Positions 24,185 to 29,460 of a DNA stretch of 29,460 bases are shown here, one piece after another. The DNA is from DASRHK01 sp035650495 (GTDB lineage: Bacteria > Pseudomonadota > Gammaproteobacteria > Nevskiales > Nevskiaceae), in the NCBI GenBank assembly GCA_035650495.1, contig DASRHK010000069.1, positions 1 through 29,460 on the forward strand. Reading direction: 5' to 3'. The number at the start of each line of letters is the position of its first letter. Within the stretch, counting starts at the first letter, position 1. The notes beneath the pieces were generated by a model that was not told the origin of the DNA, did no database searches, and worked only from the letters and a program-made list of their open reading frames with translations. Both the position numbers and the translations under genes were made by a program.

Positions 24185-24585
24185 GACGTCTTGCCCTGCG
24201 TGGGCATCGCGTCCCACGCGGTCGCGAGCTCGCGGACGAGGCCGATCACTTCGTCGACCGCGGCGCGCTCGTTGCGCACGCTGGCGTCGAGCAGGCGGCG
24301 GTTCATGTAGTCGTAGAGCGACTCGAGATTGCCCGCGATCTGGCCGCCGGCGCCGACGTCGAGACTCGCGCGCAGCGTCGACACGATGTTCATCGCGGCG
24401 CCGATCATGCGCCCCTTCTGCGCGGTGTCCGAGGTCTCCATCGCGCCTCGCGCGAGGGCGAGGCGCGACAGCGCGCCGTCGAGCAGCAGGTGGATCAGCC
24501 GGTGCGGCGAGGCGTCCTGGATCACGCCGGTCAGCCCCGCATTGCGGTAGCTGCTCAGCATCGCTTCGGTGCGTGGATTGCTCAT
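24181..24585 (-). CDS. fliS: FliS, flagellin export chaperone
   Basis: FliS binds the C-terminus of flagellin in the cytoplasm and prevents early polymerisation. The 134 residues are helical, with the family landmarks YRNAGLTGVIQDASPHRLIHLLLDGAL and NLESLYDYMNRRLLDASVRN. The ATG at 24585 lies 35 bp after fliD and has no clear ribosome site. A sigma-28-like promoter in that spacer would start transcription within 1-3 bases of this ATG, so the message from it could be leaderless. The next ATG (residue 9) also lacks a ribosome site. Its stop overlaps the FliT-like start. Confidence 0.95.
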   Translation of the reverse strand: MSNPRTEAMLSSYRNAGLTGVIQDASPHRLIHLLLDGALSRLALARGAMETSDTAQKGRMIGAAMNIVSTLRASLDVGAGGQIAGNLESLYDYMNRRLLDASVRNERAAVDEVIGLVRELATAWDAMPTQGKTS

Positions 24586-24593
24586 GCTCTACG

Positions 24594-24619
24594 TATCGGC
24601 CAGCGTCGGGGCGACTTGA
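24594..24619 (-). promoter_or_regulatory. Candidate sigma-28 (FliA) promoter before fliS
   Basis: On the minus strand TCAAG and GCCGATA are separated by 14 bases, fitting the Pseudomonas-type FliA consensus TCAAG-N14-GCCGATA. It occupies the fliD-fliS spacer exactly. Expected transcription start is near 24587, almost on the fliS ATG. Confidence 0.5.
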
Positions 24620-24620
24620 A

Positions 24621-26015
24621 CTACTTCGACGAGATGCCGGCGAGCGCGTTGAGGCTCGACAGCTGCTGGGTCAGGAAGCTCGAGGTCTGCTGCAGCTGGC
24701 CGATCAGCGTGTCGAGCGCGGTGAACTGCTTGCGATACATGTCCTCGAGCGCGCTCATGCGCGCGTCGAGCTGATCACGCTGATGCTGGATGTCCTTCAG
24801 CGTCGAGTTGGCGCCGTCCATGCGCGCCTGCATCGCGCCGCTCGCCGACAGGTAGTTCTGCAGGTTGTCCGACAGCCGCGAAGCCACGCCGACGTCGGCG
24901 TCGCTGAACAGCGTCTTCACCGCCGCGGGATTGGCGTCCAGCGCCGCGGAGAGCTTGGCTGCATCGAGCGCGAGCGTGCCGTCGGCCTGCGTGGTGATGC
25001 CCACGCTCGACAGCGTCGTGTAATTGCTCTGGTTGCCAATCGATCCGCCGATCAGCCGCCGCAGCTGCGACGAGACGCTGAGCGCGGTGGCGTCGCCGAG
25101 CAGCGGACCCGCGACCCTCGTATCGGGGTTGTACGCCGTGAGCTGCGTGAGCAGCTTCGAGAGCTGGTTGTAGGCGTTGACGAACGTCGCGACGCTGCTG
25201 TTGAGCGAGCTGCGGTCGGCGCCGACCGCGATGCTGGCGTCGTCTTCCGCGGGGTCCTGCGACTTGTTCAGGGTGAGCGTGACGCCCGGGATCGCGCCCG
25301 TGATCGTGTTGGTCGAGCTCTTGTAGACGAAGCCTTCGATCGTCGCCTGCGCGTCCTGCGCCGGTGATTTCTCGGTGAGCGCCGTAGCGCCATGCGCCGG
25401 ATCGTAGACCAGGCTCGCCAGCCCGCCGTCGCCGCCGCTTTGTGTCACGGTGAGCGCGAATGCGGCGCCCGTGTTGTTCGAAGTCAGGACGAGATGCGCG
25501 CCGTCGGTTGCATTGACGACCGTCGCCTTGACGCCCGCGTTATCCGCTGCAGCGTTGATCGCGTCGCGGATGCCCGCGAGCGTGTTGATGGTGCCATCGA
25601 TGGTGACGTCGAAGCTCTGGGTGCCGACGGTGATGGTCAGCGTGCCGGTGCCGATCGCCGTCGACGACCCGAAGGCGGCCGACGCGAGCTTGTGCGCCTT
25701 CGCGAGCGCGTCGACATGAACGGAATAAGTGCCGGCGACAGCGGTGCCGTCGGTGGTCGCCGTGAACAGCGATGCGTCGGAAGGCGTGGCGGACTGCTTG
25801 CCGAACACGCTGCCGTTGGCGAGTGACTTGATCGAATCCTGCAACGCGGAGAGCGCCGACTTGAAGGCGCCGATCGCGGACAGCTGCTGCTGGACGCTCG
25901 CTTCCTTCTTGTCGAGCGCGTTGGATTGCGGCGCGCGCTCGGCATCGACGAGCTGGGTGACCAGGCTGTTGACGTCCAGCCCGGATCCGATGCCCGCAGA
26001 ACTCAGCGTCGCCAT
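24621..26015 (-). CDS. fliD: FliD, filament cap protein (HAP2)
   Basis: FliD forms the cap that folds flagellin at the filament tip. The 464 residues start MATLSSAGIGSGLDVNSLVTQLV, the typical FliD N-terminus. They contain the central domains with LKDIQHQRDQLDARM at the C-terminal coiled coil, and end in MYRKQFTALDTLIGQLQQTSSFLTQQLSSL. The ATG at 26015 has a GGAGTG site; a TTG codon directly before it is not needed. It follows flaG by 44 bp, with a small hairpin in the gap. Confidence 0.97.
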   Translation of the reverse strand: MATLSSAGIGSGLDVNSLVTQLVDAERAPQSNALDKKEASVQQQLSAIGAFKSALSALQDSIKSLANGSVFGKQSATPSDASLFTATTDGTAVAGTYSVHVDALAKAHKLASAAFGSSTAIGTGTLTITVGTQSFDVTIDGTINTLAGIRDAINAAADNAGVKATVVNATDGAHLVLTSNNTGAAFALTVTQSGGDGGLASLVYDPAHGATALTEKSPAQDAQATIEGFVYKSSTNTITGAIPGVTLTLNKSQDPAEDDASIAVGADRSSLNSSVATFVNAYNQLSKLLTQLTAYNPDTRVAGPLLGDATALSVSSQLRRLIGGSIGNQSNYTTLSSVGITTQADGTLALDAAKLSAALDANPAAVKTLFSDADVGVASRLSDNLQNYLSASGAMQARMDGANSTLKDIQHQRDQLDARMSALEDMYRKQFTALDTLIGQLQQTSSFLTQQLSSLNALAGISSK

Positions 26016-26028
26016 CAATCACTCCATG

Positions 26029-26044
26029 CCGGCCTGAAGGCCGG
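26029..26044 (-). other. Hairpin in flaG-fliD spacer
   Basis: CCGGCC and GGCCGG form a perfect 6-bp stem with a 4-base loop, 13 bp upstream of the fliD ATG and just before its ribosome site. It may tune fliD translation. No T-run follows. Confidence 0.4.
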
Positions 26045-26059
26045 TCCACGAGGAGGGCG

Positions 26060-26401
26060 TCAGGCCTGGTCCTCGAAAAACTGCTTGCCGATCGATTCCA
26101 GCGCCTTCGCGAGCTTCAGCGCGTCCTCGCTGGGAATTTGACGCAGGACGTTGCCGGAGTCCGGATCGACCAGCGTCACCACCACCTCCTGCAAGTCCGG
26201 GTCCACCCGGAAGCGCAGGTCGAAGGCCTGCAATCCCGGCGGGGGCGCGGGCGGCCTGGACGGTGCTGCGGCGGCTGCGGCGTTGGCGCTTCGCGGCAGC
26301 TTGCTCAGGTCCGTCTGCGTCCCGGAGCGCGCGGCGCTGACCGGAACTTCCACCGCGGTCGCCGCGGACGCCGCAGCTGCGTAACCGATGCCAGGAGTCA
26401 T
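26060..26401 (-). CDS. flaG: FlaG family protein
   Basis: FlaG is a small protein often encoded beside flagellin; in Pseudomonas and related bacteria it affects filament length. The 113 residues have a low-complexity Ala/Pro-rich first half and a conserved second half, FDLRFRVDPDLQEVVVTLVDPDSGNVLRQIPSEDALKLAK, which is diagnostic. The ATG has an AGAGGTG site. The gene follows fliC after a 78-bp spacer with a strong hairpin, so it may be transcribed at a lower level by read-through. Confidence 0.95.
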   Translation of the reverse strand: MTPGIGYAAAASAATAVEVPVSAARSGTQTDLSKLPRSANAAAAAAPSRPPAPPPGLQAFDLRFRVDPDLQEVVVTLVDPDSGNVLRQIPSEDALKLAKALESIGKQFFEDQA

Positions 26402-26431
26402 GACATCACCTCTTGAAGTTGAGGCGCGAAC

Positions 26432-26458
26432 GGGCCGGGGAGCTCCACTCCCCGGCCC
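26432..26458 (-). terminator. Strong hairpin downstream of fliC
   Basis: GGGCCGGGGA (26432-26441) and TCCCCGGCCC (26449-26458) form a perfect 10-bp stem with a 7-base loop, 21 bp after the fliC stop codon. The transcript after it (GTTCGCGCC) is not T-rich, so it is a partial terminator or an mRNA 3'-end stabiliser rather than a classical intrinsic terminator. Confidence 0.65.
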
Positions 26459-26479
26459 TGCACCTCATTCGCGTCGTCC

Positions 26480-27952
26480 TTAGCGGAGCAGCGCGAGGAC
26501 TTGCTGCGGGACCGCATTGGCTTGCGCGACCATCGCGACGCCGGCCTGCTGCAGGATCTGGGCGCGGGTGAGCGCGGCCGTCTCCTTCGCAAAGTCCGCG
26601 TCCTGGATGCGCGACCGGGAGGCCGTGAGGTTCTCCGAGGTCGTGGTCAGGCTCGCGACCACCGAGCTGAAGCGGTTCTGCACGGCGCCGAGATAAGCGC
26701 GGCCGGTGCTGACCTGCGACAGCGCTGCGTCGAGCGTCGCCAGAGCCGCCGTCGCATTCGACGAGGTCGACACGTCGACCGCGGCGAGCGAGGTGAAGCT
26801 CGAGTTGTTGACGCCCGCCGTGGTGAACACATCCGCGTTGGCATTCGCCGTCGCGATTGCGCCCGCCGAGCTCGACAGCGAGACGATGCCCGTCTTCACC
26901 GCCGTGACCGTGCCGCCTTCCGTCAGCGTCGAGCCGCCGAACGAGATCGACTCGTTGGACGCGCCGTTCACCGCGAAGGTCGACAGCGCGATGTTGCGGC
27001 CGTCGGTCGTCGACAGGGTGATCGAGGACTTCGAGGACGAGCTCGAGAAGGTCGCCGTCACGCCGGTCGTGCCCTGCACGCCGTTGATGGCGGAGACGAG
27101 GCTCGACAGATCGTTCTGGTCGGTGACCACCGCCGAGACCGCCTGGCCGTTCAGCGTGAAGCTGACGACGTTGGTGCCGGCGCCCACGCCAGAGAGCGAG
27201 GACAGCGTGGTGCTGTTGGTCGCCGTCGCCGTGACGCCGACGCCGCCAGCCGCCGTGTTGATCGCCGAGGCGATCGCATCAGCGCCCGCGTTGGCGGCGT
27301 AGCTGATCGCGCCCGTGGTGACCGCGCTCGGGCCGGTGCCGACCGTCAGCGTGAGATCCGTCTCGGCGCCGACGCCGTTGTTGGTGCTGCCGGTGACGAC
27401 GTTGCCGGTGACCGTGCCGTCCGCCGTCAGCGTGTGCGCGCCGAGGGCAGCCGTGCGGGAGTCGACGAGCGACGCCACCGTGATGGTCTGGCCGGCGTTG
27501 GCGCCGACCTGGAAGGTCTGGCCGCTGAACGAGCCGTCGAGCAGGTTGACGCCGTTGAAGGCGGTCTGCGAGGCGACGCGGTTGATTTCAGAGACCAGCT
27601 GCGAGACTTCCTGCTGCAGGGCGGCGCGATCGGACGAGCTGTTCGTCGCGTTGGCCGACTGCACGGCGAGCTCGCGGATGCGCTGCAGGTTGTTGCTGAC
27701 CTGCGAGAGCGAGCCTTCGGCGGTCTGCGCGAGCGAGATGCCGTCGTTGGCGTTGCGCGCGGCCTGATCGCTACCGCGGATCTGCGCCGTGAAGCGCTCC
27801 GCGATGGCGAGGCCGGCAGCATCGTCGGCGGCGCTGTTGATGCGCAGGCCCGAAGACAGGCGCTGCAGCGAAGTTGCAAGGGACGACTGCGATGAAGCCA
27901 GATTGCGCTGGGCGTTCAGCGACAGAACGTTGGTGTTGATGCCAAGAGCCAT
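26480..27952 (-). CDS. fliC: Flagellin FliC
   Basis: FliC is the filament subunit, exported by the FliH-FliI-FlhA system. From the ATG at 27952 (site GAGGAA) it has 490 residues starting MALGINTNVLSLNAQRNL; an upstream in-frame start would add 13 unrelated residues. The conserved N-terminal D0/D1 (1-170) includes QRIRELAVQ (90-98), the segment recognised by TLR5 in many flagellins. The variable centre (about 180-390) carries two flagellin-IN-type motifs (about 215-248 and 276-303). The C-terminal D1/D0 (about 400-490) ends VPQQVLALLR. No Cys is present. A sigma-28 promoter lies about 70 bp upstream. Confidence 0.97.
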   Translation of the reverse strand: MALGINTNVLSLNAQRNLASSQSSLATSLQRLSSGLRINSAADDAAGLAIAERFTAQIRGSDQAARNANDGISLAQTAEGSLSQVSNNLQRIRELAVQSANATNSSSDRAALQQEVSQLVSEINRVASQTAFNGVNLLDGSFSGQTFQVGANAGQTITVASLVDSRTAALGAHTLTADGTVTGNVVTGSTNNGVGAETDLTLTVGTGPSAVTTGAISYAANAGADAIASAINTAAGGVGVTATATNSTTLSSLSGVGAGTNVVSFTLNGQAVSAVVTDQNDLSSLVSAINGVQGTTGVTATFSSSSSKSSITLSTTDGRNIALSTFAVNGASNESISFGGSTLTEGGTVTAVKTGIVSLSSSAGAIATANANADVFTTAGVNNSSFTSLAAVDVSTSSNATAALATLDAALSQVSTGRAYLGAVQNRFSSVVASLTTTSENLTASRSRIQDADFAKETAALTRAQILQQAGVAMVAQANAVPQQVLALLR

Positions 27953-28022
27953 GGTGCTATTCCTCGATGAGTGGATGTCCGCTGCGACCACTACCTGAGA
28001 CGTTATGTCGCCGCTGGTCCAC

Positions 28023-28049
28023 TTATCGGCGCGGGGTGCGAATCCTTTA
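28023..28049 (-). promoter_or_regulatory. Sigma-28 (FliA) promoter of fliC
   Basis: Read on the minus strand, TAAA and GCCGATAA are separated by exactly 15 bases, a perfect match to the enteric FliA consensus. Transcription would start near 28016, leaving a leader of about 63 bases before the ATG. Between it and the flgL stop there is only a weak hairpin (CTCTC/GAGAG, 28067-28087) that might end the flgKL message. Confidence 0.92.
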
Positions 28050-28101
28050 GGTCCCGCGTCGCGTCCCTCTCACCTTGCGCAAGAGAGATTTGTTACTTGG
28101 C

Positions 28102-29304
28102 TCACCGCAGGTAGTCGAAGAGCGACAGGCCCTGGATCTTCACGAACGACTGCTGCGCCGCCTGCAGCGCGGTGAGCTGCAGCTGGAGCTGGCTCACGGC
28201 CTGCGTGAAGTTGGTGTCGCGCACGTCGGAGAGCGACTGCGTGAGCTGCAGCGACAGGCTCTCCTGCGATGACTGCGCATCCTTCACTTCGTTGACGCGC
28301 GCGCCGACGCTGGCGCGCGTGTTGACGATGTGATCGAGCGCACGATCGATGTCCTCGATCGCGCCGTACATCGCGTTGTGCCGCGCGGCTTCGCCGGCAA
28401 CCGAGCCTTGCGGCACGTTGAGCGTGTCGATCAGGTTCTGCACGATCGAGAACACGTCGCTGGTGCTGCCGGGCGCGACGCTGAAGCTGTCGCCGGTCAT
28501 CGCATTGCCTTCGAGCGTGACACTGACGCCGCGGAACGTGACCGCCTGCCCGGCGGCGTAGGTGCCGCTGGTGACGAGCAGGTTGCCGCTGTCGCGCACT
28601 TCATACGTCGTCGGCGACGTGAAATTGATCGCGTAGGTGCCGGCATCCCACTGCGTGGAGTCGACCACCGCTGCGCTCTTCAGGAGCACCGTGCCGGTGT
28701 TGGTCGAAGCCGCGCGCGCGGCGAACGTTCCATTGCCGGTGGTGACGTTGAGGAAGACCGATTGGCCGTCGTCGCCGTCGGCGACGCTCGTCCCCGGACC
28801 GACGTCGATGCGCCGCGTATTCGCGTTGCCCGCGTAGTTGACGACGTTCGCAGCGAAGGAGAACGGCGGCGCACCGTCGTTGGTTCCCGCGAAGAGGAAG
28901 CGGCCCTGGCCGTCGTCGCTGTTGGCGACGTCGACGAGCTGCTGCAATCGGCTCTTGAGCTCCGCGATGGTCGACTGCCGCGACACGTTGTCCTGCGTGC
29001 CGTTGTTGGCCTCGATCGCGAGCTCGCGGATGCGCTGCAGCGTGTCGTTCACCTGCGAGAGCGCGTTGTCCTCGAGCCCGAGGCGATTGGCGACGACGTC
29101 GCCGTTCTTGCCGAAGCGATCGAGCTGCGCGAGCGCCTGGTCGAAGCCGATCGCCGCGGCGAAGTCGGCCGGATTGTCGGCGGCGGACGCGTCCTTGTGC
29201 CCGCTGGAGATCTGCTGCTGGATGCGCGCGATCCGCGACTGCTGATCGAGGATCGTGGTGATGCCCTGCTGGGCCAGCGTCGCGGTACCGATGCGCATGC
29301 TCAT
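28102..29304 (-). CDS. flgL: FlgL, hook-filament junction protein (HAP3)
   Basis: FlgL links the hook to the filament above FlgK. The 400 residues start MSMRIGTATLAQQG and have a flagellin-like N-terminal helix (LDQQSRIARIQQQISSGHKDASAADNPADFAAAIGFDQ), a variable middle and a C-terminal helix with LSLQLTQSLSDVRDTNFTQAVSQLQLQLTALQAAQQSF. It ends SLFDYLR, typical of FlgL. The ATG has GGAGGT spaced 7 bases, overlapping the flgK end; a second ATG at residue 3 is possible. It is 5 bp after flgK. Confidence 0.95.
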   Translation of the reverse strand: MSMRIGTATLAQQGITTILDQQSRIARIQQQISSGHKDASAADNPADFAAAIGFDQALAQLDRFGKNGDVVANRLGLEDNALSQVNDTLQRIRELAIEANNGTQDNVSRQSTIAELKSRLQQLVDVANSDDGQGRFLFAGTNDGAPPFSFAANVVNYAGNANTRRIDVGPGTSVADGDDGQSVFLNVTTGNGTFAARAASTNTGTVLLKSAAVVDSTQWDAGTYAINFTSPTTYEVRDSGNLLVTSGTYAAGQAVTFRGVSVTLEGNAMTGDSFSVAPGSTSDVFSIVQNLIDTLNVPQGSVAGEAARHNAMYGAIEDIDRALDHIVNTRASVGARVNEVKDAQSSQESLSLQLTQSLSDVRDTNFTQAVSQLQLQLTALQAAQQSFVKIQGLSLFDYLR

Positions 29305-29309
29305 GACGA

Positions 29310-29460
29310 CTACCTCCGCAACGCCGCGAGCAGGCTGTCGAACGCCGCGTTCGCCGTCGCGATGATCTGCGCGGCGGCCTGGTACGCCTGCTGGAAGCGC
29401 ACCATGTTCGCGGCCTCTTCGTCGAGGTTCACGCCCGACACCGAGTCGCGCTGCGCGGCA
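29310..29460 (-). CDS. flgK: FlgK, hook-associated protein 1, C-terminal fragment
   Basis: The minus-strand frame entering from the right edge reads a 50-residue FlgK C-terminus, SVSGVNLDEEAANMVRFQQAY followed by QAAAQIIATANAAFDSLLAAL and a final Arg-Arg before TAG. VSGVNLDEEAANM and FQQAYQAAA are hallmark FlgK sequences. The rest of the gene lies outside the window. It directly precedes flgL. Confidence 0.93.
   Translation of the reverse strand, partial: AAQRDSVSGVNLDEEAANMVRFQQAYQAAAQIIATANAAFDSLLAALRR

Overview
The window is a high-GC (roughly two thirds G+C) stretch of proteobacterial chromosome filled by one flagellar biosynthesis cluster. Almost everything is read from the minus strand, so the genes run from the right edge to the left. 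The gene order (flgK, flgL, fliC, flaG, fliD, fliS, fliT-like, PilZ, LuxR-type regulator, rpoN, fleQ, fliEFGHIJK, fliLMNOPQR, flhB, flhA, flhF, flhG), the pairing of an rpoN copy with a FleQ-type activator, and the FlhF/FlhG pair point to a polar-flagellated gammaproteobacterium, most like Xanthomonadales/Lysobacterales. This placement is inferred from gene order and protein motifs only. No rRNA, tRNA, CRISPR array or insertion sequence was seen.

Right part (about 22.4-29.46 kb). The end of flgK and all of flgL (hook-filament junction) are followed by a near-perfect sigma-28 promoter and fliC (flagellin). A strong hairpin separates fliC from flaG, fliD (cap), fliS (flagellin chaperone), a FliT-like chaperone and a divergent PilZ-like protein. 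Next comes a LuxR-family regulator whose receiver domain has lost its phospho-acceptor Asp and conserved Lys.

Middle (about 13.06-22.4 kb). rpoN (sigma-54) and a FleQ-type enhancer-binding protein form the regulatory core. A sigma-54 promoter lying inside the 3' end of fleQ drives fliEFGHIJK (basal body, switch, export ATPase, hook-length control). Most of these genes overlap by ATGA or a few bases.

Insert (about 9.5-13.0 kb). Four genes that are not standard flagellar genes split fliK from fliL: a short-chain dehydrogenase (+), an exported metallophosphatase (-), a predicted lipoprotein tyrosine/dual-specificity phosphatase (+) and a membrane-anchored protein with a CsgG/LpoB/FlgO-like middle and an OmpA-like C-terminus (-). 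The alternating strands, convergent ends and the new fliL promoter next to them suggest insertion into an ancestral fliK-fliL junction. The last protein is the best candidate in the window for an undescribed cell-envelope or motor component.

Left part (1-9.36 kb). fliL has its own sigma-54 promoter and a 14-bp dyad of the FleQ-box layout upstream. It leads fliLMNOPQR-flhB-flhA-flhF-flhG (stator-associated FliL, C-ring, export gate, flagellar placement). flhG runs off the left edge. Two dispersed palindromic repeats occur here, one of them in frame inside flhF. The fliP-fliQ junction carries an unusual 120-bp structured spacer.
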